NCBI GenBank assembly: GCA_963666575.2
Contig: CAXXYG010000012.1
Span: forward strand, 124,001 to 188,000
DNA length: 64,000 nucleotides
Source of the DNA: JABMQB01 sp963666575
GTDB taxonomy: Bacteria > Bacteroidota > Bacteroidia > Bacteroidales > Prolixibacteraceae
Reading direction: 5' to 3'
A program made the position numbers and the translations under genes. Below are positions 16,745 to 27,700 of the stretch, one piece after another. Within the stretch, counting starts at the first letter, position 1, and every line of letters begins with the position of its first letter. The notes beneath the pieces are model-generated. The model saw only the letters and a program-made list of their open reading frames with translations. It did no database searches and had not been told where the DNA came from.

Positions 16745-19700
16745 TTCATATCCGGTGTTTGAAGCAAATCAGGTATTAACCTCGCTTCATTTAAACGACC
16801 TTCGAAGTTATCTTACTGAGCAAGATAAAATCTCGCGAAGCCATTTGCTGGGCATAGGTATAGTGTGTGGATTAAATTTGAGTAATCCCGAAGAACATTC
16901 AATACATATTTCGAAAGGTGTGGGTATCACTTCAAAAGGATTTTTAATAACACTCGATGAAGCCTTATGTAAATATTTCAGGCCTTACGGCGATAAAAAA
17001 TTTACAGAAAAAGCCTGTTCTTCACAAACACAGGGGAAATACTATCCGTTTATTGGAGCCAATGGGGAACAGATAGCCCTTTGGGAATTGTTGACAGAAG
17101 AAGAATTTATTAAGGAAAAAGATCCGATGGCACAACATCTAAAGTCTGTTCCTTTTTCGAATAAATTGAGAGATGTTTTTGTCTTGTTGTATTTGGAAAT
17201 TTCGGATGAAAAACACGAAGATTGTTTGAGTGAAAATTGTGATAATATGGGAGTTACCCGCCATTTTAAAATCAGGAAACTTCTTATTATGAAAGATGAT
17301 TTGTTAAGTGTTTTGATTAAAGGCGGCGATTTTACTGAGATTCCTACCGAAGACGAACTGGAATCGACCCTAAATGCAAAATACTATATGAAAGAAATAA
17401 GTATTGGGCGCTTGGGTTATAAAATGAAGGAAACATCGCAAAACCTTTCGTTAAAAGAATACCACAATTTTTCTCACTTATTTACTAATTATCGACTGGT
17501 AATTTTTCAGGCCGTTTGGGACGTAGGGCTTGCTTTGTATCAATCGTACGAAGCATATAAACCGCTTTTGTCGGGGCACTATCAAAACCAAAATCCATTT
17601 TATAATTTTAATTCTAAAGATGTTAAGGTTAATCCGTTATTTCAGAAAATTGCAGCAATTATTGAAGCGAATAATTTGACAATTCAATATGTGTACGATT
17701 TTTTGAAAGATTTAATTGATGCATACAACGAATTCCGTGAAGTAGCCTACAAAGTAATTTGCAGGTGTTGCCCCGATCAAAAATTGTTCCCAAGGCATCT
17801 GTTACTCGGTAGGGCAATTGTTGTGCCTTCTGAAAAACCATCATTTTACAGGCACGGTTTTATTGAATCGCCCATTCTTGGCAATCAGAAACACCTGGCT
17901 CAGGAAGCACTGATTCTTCATGTTAAGATGGTGAAAATGGTCAATAGTTTTAATAAACGGATGTTGGAGTTTCGCAACATAAAAATTACGCCGGGCAGGT
18001 CTTGCAGTTTCCCTCTTGGATATCGGTCGATTCCCTTTTATTACGATGTTGTTGGTACTGATAAACTATATAGGTACTGGAATTATGAACTAACCCGCCA
18101 GTACCGGACTCGAATGAACCTTTCGTATCATGCACGATCATATAATCAGATTAATGACGAAGAATTTGTCCGAAATCCGGCTGTTTGGGAGAATTGCCGC
18201 TACAATTTCCTGCGCATTGAAGGGCATGTCGGAAAACCTTACGAATCGGCTATTTCCGATATAATTAGTCAAACTGAAAAATTAAATTTACCTGTTAAAG
18301 TAATTGGACTTAAGCTAAGTGAAAAGTTTATAAACACAGCATTAAAAATTGATTGTAATTTTGAAGATTTACAACATGATTTTTTTGCTGGCAAGGAGGA
18401 ATTAATCAGGGAGTGGCATAGTAGCATCGAATTTTTGATGAATCTAAAAATCGCGAAGGGTATTGGTATCCCAACTCCTGATTCTGTGCCTGGAGCAGTA
18501 AATACCATGTCAGGAATTCGCAATTCAGGTTTAGAAGTCAACGCTGATGATTCAAGTAAAAAATTGAAAGCGGAAACTTTGAGCGGTGTTCGTCAGCCTT
18601 ATGCATCATATAATACAGCTGCCAATGTTGCCGGAAGCCGTTTTTTATCATCTTTTGTAGCGAATGAGGGGACCATCGGAACGATCTATGAAAGTTTGGT
18701 TATTGGCCCCAATAAAACCATGCTTGAAGGATTGTTGGAAAAATATTCAATTGGTGATTTAGGGCAAATTAATCCCGATGATTTTACAACTGATTATGTT
18801 TATCCATTTCAACTGGCCGAAAAAATTGAAAGCTTATTGGATAAGATAAAGGACAAAATAAATGATTTTGAGGATGACAAAGTTACATCCGATTTTGAGT
18901 CATTAAAAGAAACAGCCCAAGATTACCATAAAATAATTACAGCGAACCTTGAAAATCCCGAATACCAGCAAGTGGGTAACGAATATGAAATCTTGAGGCA
19001 TATCCGTGATTTGATCCAAGCAGAAAAACTGGTTAAAATCCGTAAACTATATGATGTTTATCTAAAAAGAGTAGAGAAAGTAAAAAAGATGAACCTTCTT
19101 TCAAATTTTGCAGAAAGGCATCCCGGAATGGAGCATAAAGCCGGTGTACAGAAGGGAGGTACATTTATCGTAGTGTACTGCGATAAAAATGAAATTAGTG
19201 AGCATAAATTTGGAGAGGCTGAAGCCTCAGAAGTTTTTAAGCCCGGATTTTTTTCTGATAGTCCGACTAAAAATTCGTCTCAGGAAGAATCAATCCGTTT
19301 TTCAAGCCTGGCTGGAAAATTGGAAGATGCCATGGGTAAAACCAATGATGTTGAGACATTAAAAAGCAGGATAGGTGAAATATTAAGTTTAGGTACCACC
19401 TCCGGAACAAAGCCGAATCCAGCAGAATATCGTGAAACAAGTTTTGGTGATTCAAATAGCCGCATTGGGAGTATCATTTCAGATAACAGGGAAAACATTA
19501 AAACAGGATTGGATTCTCTTAAACCGGAAGATATAAAACCAGATGATCCTCGTCTGTCAATTGATGATTATATGAGAGGATTAGCTGGAGATGAAGAATT
19601 TACTCCTTCAGATGTACTGCCAAATAATATAGTTGTAGCCGATTTTTCTTTACCTTATATCTGTTGTGGCAGCTGCCCCGAAATTGCTACAGTTATTGTT

Positions 19701-21689
19701 GAACAACCAACGGCAACTTTTCGGTTAGATGTAAACGAATTTTGTTCGGGTGAAAATAAAGATTACCCATTTACTACCGATCCTGTTGGGGGAATTGTAA
19801 CCGGGCCTGGTGTTTTAATGTCGGGTTCCGGTTTTAGTTTTAATCCTTCGAGGGCCGAAGTTGAAACCGAAGAAATACAATTTGTTTATTCAATAAACAA
19901 TCAGGAGTTGTTTTTTAATGCCAAATTGTATAATCCAAAACCCGACTTTAGTGTTGGCAAAAAAGTAGTAAACGATGACGGTTCGGTTACAATTACATTC
20001 GATAATTTATCCACAGGTGCCGACTGGTACTTATGGGATTTTGGTGATGGTGGAAGTTCCGAGGAATTCGAACCTGAATACACATATCGTAATATTACGA
20101 ATGTGATTATTACAGTTACCCTAAAGGCAGCAAGAAAAAATTGCCAAAATTTAAGTAGTAAAGAATTTCAAATAAAACCTCCGGTAAAACCAACTTTTTC
20201 AATTGAACCCAACGTTTTTTGTAAAAAGGCAAATATTGAAGTTGCATTTCAGTTCTCACCTATTACAGCGGTGATAACTGGTCCCGGTGTTATTCATCGG
20301 GGTAACGATTATTTTTTTAATCCATCACTCGATGATGTGGTCGAAGGAAATAATACGTTTGTAATGAAAGTACCACGGATGGCAGATAAAACCCTATCTG
20401 TTCAGGTAAATGATCCAAAGGCTTTGTTCACATATACAGTTGGTAATTTTAATTATGATTTAGGCGGAGTGTCTGTTCAATTTGAAAATCTATCAACGGG
20501 TGCAAAAAGTTACCAGTGGAAACTTAGCAACGGGATTATTTTAACTGATGAAAACCCGTCCTATGACTTTATTGATTTCCCGGATAAAACAGTTGATGTT
20601 GAACTAATTGCTGCAAATGGAAAATGCACTGATTCTTTCCAGGCTACAATCAATTTACCTCAGCCACAAGAGCCAGAAAATCAATTGAATATAGATCCTA
20701 AAATGTTCTGCAATAACGATCAAAAATCCTATGTGATTACTGCTTTCCCTGATCCGAGTCCGGATAAGCCTGTGGTAGGTGAAGGTGTAAGTTTTAGAAC
20801 CTCTGGTAGCTCATTCGTTTTTGTATTTACTCCTGAAGGTTTAGCTCCCGGGATATATCCAATATCATATCTCAATTTGGTAATTAATGTGGAAGTTTTA
20901 GCACTATTGGATACATTCGAAAAAGTAATTGTTAATACCCCAACTGGTGGTACGGTGAATTTTTATTATAAAGAAGATAAAATTAAAAGTATTGCCTGGG
21001 ATTTTGGTGATGGATTTACATCTCCCAGAAAAAATCCGATTCATAATTATAAAACGGAGGTTAAAAAAACTTACTCTGTTTCGGCTAAGGTTACCGGCGT
21101 AGGTGGTATTTGCAAAGTTCTAATAAAGGGGTCAGTAACTATCGAACCTAAAACAATTTCGGTTGGGGTTGTTGGTATCGATACCATAAATAATCTGGCC
21201 GCCGATAATTTATCAAAGGAAATATTTGGTACTAATAATTTAATACTTAACCATTCAAAGGAATATTATAATACAATTAAAGAAGAGATCGCCAATCCAG
21301 ACATGAAGCTCAGTTATGTCACAGGTGAAAAAAATGCTGAAATTGTTGAAAATTCAGGGACGCTGATAAATGCAACATTAAATACAATTCCTGAAGTATC
21401 AGGTGAAAATATAAAAGCAAAACAAAATCACCTGATTAGTTATTTTAAAGTACATCTCGAAAACCTGGTTAACTTGAGTAAAATACAGGAAAATGATATT
21501 GAGGACAGGGGCAGTATTGATATGGTTTACCGCAGTATTGAAGACCAGTTATCTCATTTCAAAGCAGAAAATATAAATGTCGATCCAAGAAAAATTATTA
21601 GTAAATATTTGACTGCTGAGATAAAAGCAACCCTTGAAAAACCGGTTTTAAACGCAGCATTAAAAAGGATAAATAAATCTATTCGATGA
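16728..21689 (+). CDS. 1653-aa eCIS-associated protein with PKD-like domains
   Basis: The N-terminus (NSYPVFEANQVLTSLHLNDL, followed by LLGIGIVCGL, residues 7-51) is a conserved opening I associate with large eCIS-locus proteins of Bacteroidota. The middle (about 600-960) is helical. A Cys cluster, YICCGSCPE, lies near residue 977. Three PKD/Ig-like domains follow at about 1060-1140, 1235-1310 and 1400-1480, two with the WDFGDG core (DWYLWDFGDGGSSEEFEP and SIAWDFGDGFTSPRKNP). No signal peptide is present, so it is not conventionally secreted. It occupies the place of fibre genes in Afp-type loci; a peripheral baseplate or receptor-contact role is inference. The stop overlaps the next ATG. Confidence 0.7.
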   Translation: MATINNSYPVFEANQVLTSLHLNDLRSYLTEQDKISRSHLLGIGIVCGLNLSNPEEHSIHISKGVGITSKGFLITLDEALCKYFRPYGDKKFTEKACSSQTQGKYYPFIGANGEQIALWELLTEEEFIKEKDPMAQHLKSVPFSNKLRDVFVLLYLEISDEKHEDCLSENCDNMGVTRHFKIRKLLIMKDDLLSVLIKGGDFTEIPTEDELESTLNAKYYMKEISIGRLGYKMKETSQNLSLKEYHNFSHLFTNYRLVIFQAVWDVGLALYQSYEAYKPLLSGHYQNQNPFYNFNSKDVKVNPLFQKIAAIIEANNLTIQYVYDFLKDLIDAYNEFREVAYKVICRCCPDQKLFPRHLLLGRAIVVPSEKPSFYRHGFIESPILGNQKHLAQEALILHVKMVKMVNSFNKRMLEFRNIKITPGRSCSFPLGYRSIPFYYDVVGTDKLYRYWNYELTRQYRTRMNLSYHARSYNQINDEEFVRNPAVWENCRYNFLRIEGHVGKPYESAISDIISQTEKLNLPVKVIGLKLSEKFINTALKIDCNFEDLQHDFFAGKEELIREWHSSIEFLMNLKIAKGIGIPTPDSVPGAVNTMSGIRNSGLEVNADDSSKKLKAETLSGVRQPYASYNTAANVAGSRFLSSFVANEGTIGTIYESLVIGPNKTMLEGLLEKYSIGDLGQINPDDFTTDYVYPFQLAEKIESLLDKIKDKINDFEDDKVTSDFESLKETAQDYHKIITANLENPEYQQVGNEYEILRHIRDLIQAEKLVKIRKLYDVYLKRVEKVKKMNLLSNFAERHPGMEHKAGVQKGGTFIVVYCDKNEISEHKFGEAEASEVFKPGFFSDSPTKNSSQEESIRFSSLAGKLEDAMGKTNDVETLKSRIGEILSLGTTSGTKPNPAEYRETSFGDSNSRIGSIISDNRENIKTGLDSLKPEDIKPDDPRLSIDDYMRGLAGDEEFTPSDVLPNNIVVADFSLPYICCGSCPEIATVIVEQPTATFRLDVNEFCSGENKDYPFTTDPVGGIVTGPGVLMSGSGFSFNPSRAEVETEEIQFVYSINNQELFFNAKLYNPKPDFSVGKKVVNDDGSVTITFDNLSTGADWYLWDFGDGGSSEEFEPEYTYRNITNVIITVTLKAARKNCQNLSSKEFQIKPPVKPTFSIEPNVFCKKANIEVAFQFSPITAVITGPGVIHRGNDYFFNPSLDDVVEGNNTFVMKVPRMADKTLSVQVNDPKALFTYTVGNFNYDLGGVSVQFENLSTGAKSYQWKLSNGIILTDENPSYDFIDFPDKTVDVELIAANGKCTDSFQATINLPQPQEPENQLNIDPKMFCNNDQKSYVITAFPDPSPDKPVVGEGVSFRTSGSSFVFVFTPEGLAPGIYPISYLNLVINVEVLALLDTFEKVIVNTPTGGTVNFYYKEDKIKSIAWDFGDGFTSPRKNPIHNYKTEVKKTYSVSAKVTGVGGICKVLIKGSVTIEPKTISVGVVGIDTINNLAADNLSKEIFGTNNLILNHSKEYYNTIKEEIANPDMKLSYVTGEKNAEIVENSGTLINATLNTIPEVSGENIKAKQNHLISYFKVHLENLVNLSKIQENDIEDRGSIDMVYRSIEDQLSHFKAENINVDPRKIISKYLTAEIKATLEKPVLNAALKRINKSIR

Positions 21690-23395
21690 CAGAAAAAGCA
21701 AAACATATTGTAAATACAGTAGTTTTTGACATTGCTACAAACAATAGTAAACAAGCGGTTGAACTTCAGGAAGAAGCCAGTTTTTTTGCAAATAATGAAT
21801 TGCCAAATTTACTCGATACTGTGTTTTTCGAATTTGATGATTATTATACATCCAATAGGCATGATAAAATTGAAATTGATCTGGGTGTAATAGGTAGAAA
21901 AGATTTTTTGCCTCAATGTAATGAAAAAATATTGGAACAATTAAGAAGTAAATTGACTAAACCCAGGCAAAATATTGAGCCAGGAAAAGTTGAAGAGACC
22001 TCAGCTAACTATTCTCAAAAAGAAGTTCAAATTTTGATTTATTTCCTTAAATATGGAACATTGCCATGGTATTGTGAATCAGAAGTAACAAATGTTGAAG
22101 AAATATTTTCACGACTGATTGAACTCCAAAACGTCCGGTTATTTGATTTTATTAAACAGAACCTGAATAATCCGGTAGTCAGGAAAAGGATTCTCTTTCA
22201 GTTTAAAAAAACAGATATAATAAATCTAATTACTGCTATTTATAAGAAGCAGTTTAATGGAGTAATAATGTTGCTGGAGAATATTGTTCAGTTAAATACA
22301 TATACGCCAATTTTCGAACAAACTCCTACAGTTTTTATTTTTAGAATATACGATGCCTTTTTACAGGTTGTTGCCGAAATGCCAACAATACCTGGAATTT
22401 CTGATGAGGAAATATTTTTATCACAACTGGCAAATTGTATGGAGATTAGTTATTTGAAGTTCCTGAAAAAAGTTCGTGCCGCAATTCGTTCAAATAATAA
22501 CCAAGGGTTTAATAGCCTTGAACCTTTTGAAAATACAATTACTACTTTATATAAAAAAGAAAAAAGAATTTCAGAGAAGGTAAAATACTTATCATTAAAA
22601 ATTGAAAATGTACGTAAAACAGAGGACTTTTTTGATACTGAAATTGAGGATACACTAAAAGAACAATTATTGGAATCGAATGAGAAAAAAAGCTCCTTAA
22701 ATAAGAAAAAGTTATCTGAAACGGATGAGGATTTTATGGTAAAAGAACCATCTAAAATTTATGATTTAAGGGAGTCTGATAATCAGTTCCTTACCGATTT
22801 AAAAAAAATAAAACATAAACAAAAACTGTTGCAAATTATTCAGCAAAAACAAAACATTCAACCCAAAAATTATTTTAATGAAGAATCCAATTCTGAAATT
22901 GGATATACTATTTTAAATGCAGGATTGGTTCTTCTACAACCATTTATTCCTGAATTATTTAAAAAACTTGGCATTCTGAAAAATGGTAAGTTTATTGGAG
23001 AAAATGCCCATCATAAAGCTGTTGGAATTTTACAATACCTGGTTAATCCAAAATCAAAACCATTTGAAGATGTACTCATTTTAAATAAAATTTTGTGTGG
23101 AATTCCTATTTCGGAACCTGTGAAATTTGAATTGCAATTAATGCCGCACGAAAAAGCAGCTTGCACTAAAATGGTAAAAGCAGCCATAAAACATTGGTCT
23201 GTCCTAAAAAATACGTCAGCAAAAGGTTTTCGCGAATCTTTTTTGCAACGGTATGGTTTGCTAAAATTCTCGGATGAGAAATGGATTTTACGAATTCAGC
23301 GAAATGGTTTCGATATATTATTAAACTCTATTCCCTGGCAGTACAACATGATAAAATATTCATGGATGGAAAATATTTTAGAAACAGAATGGTGA
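21686..23395 (+). CDS. Contractile injection system tape measure protein (CIS_TMP, Afp14-like)
   Basis: 569 aa. The start (KAKHIVNTVVFDIATNNSKQ, then ANNELPNLLDTVFFEFDDYY) and the end (FRESFLQRYGLLKFSDEKWI through NSIPWQYNMIKYSWMENIL with terminal EW) match the CIS tape-measure family, whose C-terminus typically ends in W after an SxxPWxxxMIKxxWM-like segment. It sets tail length by running inside the growing tube. The central region (about 280-390) is charged and coiled-coil-like. The start overlaps the upstream stop (ATGA); the end overlaps the ATPase gene by 7 bp. Confidence 0.9.
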   Translation: MTEKAKHIVNTVVFDIATNNSKQAVELQEEASFFANNELPNLLDTVFFEFDDYYTSNRHDKIEIDLGVIGRKDFLPQCNEKILEQLRSKLTKPRQNIEPGKVEETSANYSQKEVQILIYFLKYGTLPWYCESEVTNVEEIFSRLIELQNVRLFDFIKQNLNNPVVRKRILFQFKKTDIINLITAIYKKQFNGVIMLLENIVQLNTYTPIFEQTPTVFIFRIYDAFLQVVAEMPTIPGISDEEIFLSQLANCMEISYLKFLKKVRAAIRSNNNQGFNSLEPFENTITTLYKKEKRISEKVKYLSLKIENVRKTEDFFDTEIEDTLKEQLLESNEKKSSLNKKKLSETDEDFMVKEPSKIYDLRESDNQFLTDLKKIKHKQKLLQIIQQKQNIQPKNYFNEESNSEIGYTILNAGLVLLQPFIPELFKKLGILKNGKFIGENAHHKAVGILQYLVNPKSKPFEDVLILNKILCGIPISEPVKFELQLMPHEKAACTKMVKAAIKHWSVLKNTSAKGFRESFLQRYGLLKFSDEKWILRIQRNGFDILLNSIPWQYNMIKYSWMENILETEW

Positions 23396-24741
23396 ATAAA
23401 AATACATATCCGGTTGTGAGGCACCTCGAGGAAGAAATGGCATGGTTTACCAATGTTGTTAATAAACGGTTTAGTAACTATTTCGATCAAAAAGGAGAAA
23501 AAAATTCAACTATAGAAATACCACCCCCGATATTGAATGGTGAACCATCGGTTTATTCTGAGTTTATTCTACATTATAACTTGAGCATCGAAGAAAGGAT
23601 TATTCTAATATTAAGTATAACACCTCACATTCAACCTCATCTGCTCGATGTTTTTTTTACTGCCAACAAACAACTTGGCCGTGGTTTTACGGAGTTTGGA
23701 GGAGTTAAGGGCGATCAGTATAGTGGGTTCCTACCTACTGGCGAAACGGCCATGTTTATTTTGGCTGGCAATGATTTAAAAAGGCGGATTCAATTGTCTT
23801 CAATTTTTGATCAGGAACATTTTTTTTACAAACACAATATTTTAAAACTGAACAGTTCAAATGATAACGAACCCTTTTTGAGCGGGATTATACAAATTTC
23901 GGAAGAATACATTGATTATTTCTCGAAAGGAAAACCTCATAAGCCAAAATTTTCGTTAACATTTCCGGCTAAATTAATTGCTACAAAACTGGAGTGGGAC
24001 GATTTAATACTTGAAAGCCAGATTCTTACTCAGGTTGAAGAAATAATTACATGGATAAAACATGGGTCCACTTTACTGAACGAGTGGGATTTAGGACGTC
24101 GAATTATGCCCGGATTTCGAAGTTTGTTTTATGGGCCTGCAGGTACTGGTAAAACCCTAACCGCCGGATTAATTGGTAAAAAAGCTGGAAGAGAGGTCTA
24201 CCGCGTCGATTTATCCATGGTCATCTCAAAATACATTGGTGAAACTGAAAAAAATCTGGGCAAAATATTTGATAAAGCTGAAAACAAAAGGTGGATTTTA
24301 TTTTTTGATGAAGCAGATGCTTTGTTTGGAAAACGTACCGATATTGGCGATGCTCATGATAGGTATGCCAATCAGGAGGTTTCCTACCTTTTGCAAAAAG
24401 TTGAAGATTATAACGGAGTTGTAATTTTAGCTACTAATTATAAAAGTAATCTTGATGAGGCTTTTTTGAGGCGGTTTCAATCCACTATTTATTTTCCAAT
24501 ACCAAAACCCGAACAACGTAAATCTATTTGGGAAAATGCAATTTCGCAAAAAGCCACTCTTGAGGAAGGTATCAATTTTTCATACCTGGCAAATAAATAT
24601 GAATTGTCAGGCGGTTCGATAATGAATATTATCAGGTATGCGTCATTAAATGCCATTAAAGCCGGTGATAATGTTATTCGGCAGAAAGATTTGCTCGATG
24701 GAATTATCAGGGAATTCAGAAAAGAAGGAAAAATGTTTTAA
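23389..24741 (+). CDS. AAA+ ATPase of the eCIS (Afp15/Pvc15-like)
   Basis: 450 aa from ATG 23389, chosen because it overlaps the tape-measure stop by 7 bp; an ATG at 23281 would overlap by 115 bp. Walker A is GPAGTGKT (about residues 249-256) and Walker B is ILFFDEADALFGKR (about 303-316). Sensor and arginine-finger regions are ILATNYKSNLDEAFLRRFQS. The N-terminal domain (about 1-200) matches the eCIS ATPase family. Afp15-like ATPases are needed for assembly of mature particles. Downstream the cargo gene is in the same frame, 9 nt after the stop. Confidence 0.92.
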   Translation: MVNKNTYPVVRHLEEEMAWFTNVVNKRFSNYFDQKGEKNSTIEIPPPILNGEPSVYSEFILHYNLSIEERIILILSITPHIQPHLLDVFFTANKQLGRGFTEFGGVKGDQYSGFLPTGETAMFILAGNDLKRRIQLSSIFDQEHFFYKHNILKLNSSNDNEPFLSGIIQISEEYIDYFSKGKPHKPKFSLTFPAKLIATKLEWDDLILESQILTQVEEIITWIKHGSTLLNEWDLGRRIMPGFRSLFYGPAGTGKTLTAGLIGKKAGREVYRVDLSMVISKYIGETEKNLGKIFDKAENKRWILFFDEADALFGKRTDIGDAHDRYANQEVSYLLQKVEDYNGVVILATNYKSNLDEAFLRRFQSTIYFPIPKPEQRKSIWENAISQKATLEEGINFSYLANKYELSGGSIMNIIRYASLNAIKAGDNVIRQKDLLDGIIREFRKEGKMF

Positions 24742-24750
24742 TACTATAAC

Positions 24751-27700
24751 GTGTTTGCAACAAAAATAGCGGCCGAAAAAACAACAACTCCTTCAAGGGC
24801 AGTTGCTAATAGTATTCAGCCTAAATTAAAAGTTGGTAAACCCGATGATAAGTACGAACAGGAAGCTGACCAAACGGCTGAGAGGATTATGTCGATGCCA
24901 ATGTCTGTGTCTGCCTCAAATGGAGGGTGGGGTGATAATGATGAAAATAATAACAGTAAGGCAGTTACTCCGTTTCAGGTTTCAACAATTCAACGGCAAA
25001 TTGAAGAGGAAGAAGAGCCTATTCAAACAAAATTTATACAACTCCAAATTGAAGAAAAGGACGAACCCGTTCAAACTAAACTAATACAACTCCAGTCTGA
25101 AGAAGAAGAGGAAACGGTACAATCAAAACCATTATCTAATAAAAAAAAGAAAAGCGGACTAAAATATATCTTAAATGTTAATGAACCTGAGGGAAAACCA
25201 AAAGAAGAAGTACAAACAAAATCAGAAGGTTCGGAGGTTCGGACTCAAAAATCAACCACTAATTTTGAGAATACCTTATCAGGTTCAAAATCGGGAGGTT
25301 CAGTTTTGCCTGAAGGGATACGCACTTCTATGGAATCAAAATTTAATGTTGATTTTAGTGGTGTAAAAGTGCATACTGATTGCACAGCAGTGCAAATGAG
25401 TAACCAAATAAATGCACAGGCATTTACTTCTGGAAATGATATTTATTTTAATCAGGGAAAATACAATCCCAATTCACGTGAAGGGCAAACTCTTTTGGCT
25501 CATGAATTAACACATACAATTCAGCAGGGTGCATCGGTTCAGCCAAAATTTTTTCAAGCTAGGGCTACCAGTTTAAAAATACAAAGATCATGGTTGGGTG
25601 ATGCCTGGGATACTGTTTCTGACGTTGCGAGTAGTGCTGTCGAATTTGTAAGCGATGGGCTGGAGGCTGGATTAAATTATATTAAAAATCAGTTTCATGG
25701 TATTGTCGAAAAAATTCCTGGGTATAGTTTACTTTCAGTGGTATTGGGGCAAGATCCAGTTTCTGGCGTTTCGGTTGATAGAAGTGGCAGGAATTTTATT
25801 GAGGCAGGTTTGGATATTATACCATTTGGCAATCAGTTTAAACAGAAATTAGAAGAAACAGGTGCCATTGAAGAAGCTGCTATCTGGCTTGATAATCAAA
25901 TTGCGGGAATTGAAATTAGCCTGGATTCAATTAAATCCAGTATTTCTGATTTTTGGGATAGCCTTTCACTTACCGATGTGGGTGATCCTTCGGGAGTGCT
26001 TGAACGAGCAGCTGATATAATACGAAGGCCAATAAGTCAGATAATAACTTTTGTGGGTAATGTTGCCACCGAGTTTTTACGAATCGTAAAAAAATATGTC
26101 CTTTCCAATCTTGTTCTATTTGTTAAAAATAATACGCGCGGTTACCCCTTACTCACTGTTATATTAGGTAAAGATCCGATTACTGAAGAACCTGTTGAAC
26201 GAAATGGATTAAATCTTATTCGGGGATTTATGTTGCTTTCGGCTGATGGAGTAGAACAACTCAGGCAAATGCAGGAAACTGGTACTTTACAGCGGGCGGC
26301 AGAATGGATTGATACAGCGGTTGCCGAACTTGACCTTTCATGGGAATCCATCAAAAACATTTTTTCGAACGCTTGGAATCTGATTTCAATTGAAAATCTG
26401 ATGTCACCAATTGAGACTTTTATGCAACTGGCCGCATTATTTATTGAGCCTGTTGGCAGGATTCTTAGATTTTTAATTAAGGTCGGACTCAAAATTCTGG
26501 AGTTCATAAAAAATGCTTTGCTTAGGCGCCTTTCAACTTTTGCGCGCCAAACAAGAGGGTATCCTTTAATAACTGTTTTATTAGGCAAAGATCCTTTCAC
26601 CGGAGAGTTGGTTGAGCGAAATGCCGAAAATATAATTCGTGGTTTTATGAGCCTCAAGGAGGGGGGAGAGGAACAGTTCCAGCAAATGAAAGAAACTGGC
26701 GCTATTCAAAGGACTTTGAGTAGAATTGAAAGTGCTGTGGAAAGGCTTGGTTTTACTTGGGAATATATAACAGGATTATTTTTGAGGTTATGGAATACGT
26801 TTTCACTGCAAGACCTTGCTGCACCTTTCGAAGCTTTTGCACGGATTATGGGTGTTTTTGTTGCGCCAATTAGACGGTTATTCGCCTTTATATGGGATGT
26901 ACTAAAAATAGTTATCGAGGTTTTATTAACTATTATGAATTTCCCCATCGGCCTTGTTCGAAATATTATTACAAAAGCATTACAGGCTATTGAGGATATA
27001 AAACGCGACCCCATAGGATTCCTGAAAAATATATTAAAAGCCATAAAACAAGGTTTTGTACAGTTTTTTGAGAACATTCTTAAACACCTTTTATCTGGAG
27101 TAACCGGATGGTTGTTTGGTGAATTAAAAGACGCAGGAATAAATCCACCGGCTGATTTTACCTTTAAATCGGTTCTCGGATTTGTTTTAGAAGTTCTTGG
27201 AATTACCATGGACCGCATTTGGAAAAAACTGGCAGAACGCATTGGCCAGGATAAGGTGGATAAAATAAAAGGAATGATGGACAAATTGGAAGGCATCTGG
27301 ACTTTTGTAAAAGATGTTGCAACCCGTGGTCCAATTGCCATTTGGGAATATATTGTTGAGAAACTTACCAACCTCTGGGACACTGTGCTTGAAGCGGTCA
27401 GGAATTGGGTGATAACTAAAATTATTCAACAAGTTACAGTAAAACTATTAAGCTTGCTCGATCCTACTGGCATTATGGCTGTAGTGAATAGTGTAATTGC
27501 CATTTATAAAGCCATTCAATCGTTTGTCAGATACCTCCGCGAAATGCTTGAGATTGTTAATTCGTTTGTTGAAGGTGTTGCTGAAATAGCAAGAGGGAAC
27601 ATTCGAACAGCAGCAAATTTTATTGAAAATGCGATGCATCGTTCTATGCCTGTTATAATAGGTTTTTTGGCTAACCAGGTTGGATTGGGTGGAATAGGCA

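Noticed and set aside
25501..25515. Calling the DUF4157 HELTH motif an active metalloprotease
   Set aside because: The motif is zincin-like, but a third zinc ligand could not be assigned by eye and the family is mainly known as an eCIS-associated marker, so activity is left open.
26142..26657. 171-codon open frame on the minus strand
   Set aside because: Antisense to the triple-repeat region of the giant cargo gene and mirrors its repeats; no independent evidence of coding.
26706..27383. 225-codon open frame on the minus strand
   Set aside because: It lies wholly inside the giant DUF4157 gene in an antisense frame, has no recognisable domain and reads as a composition shadow of the helical region.
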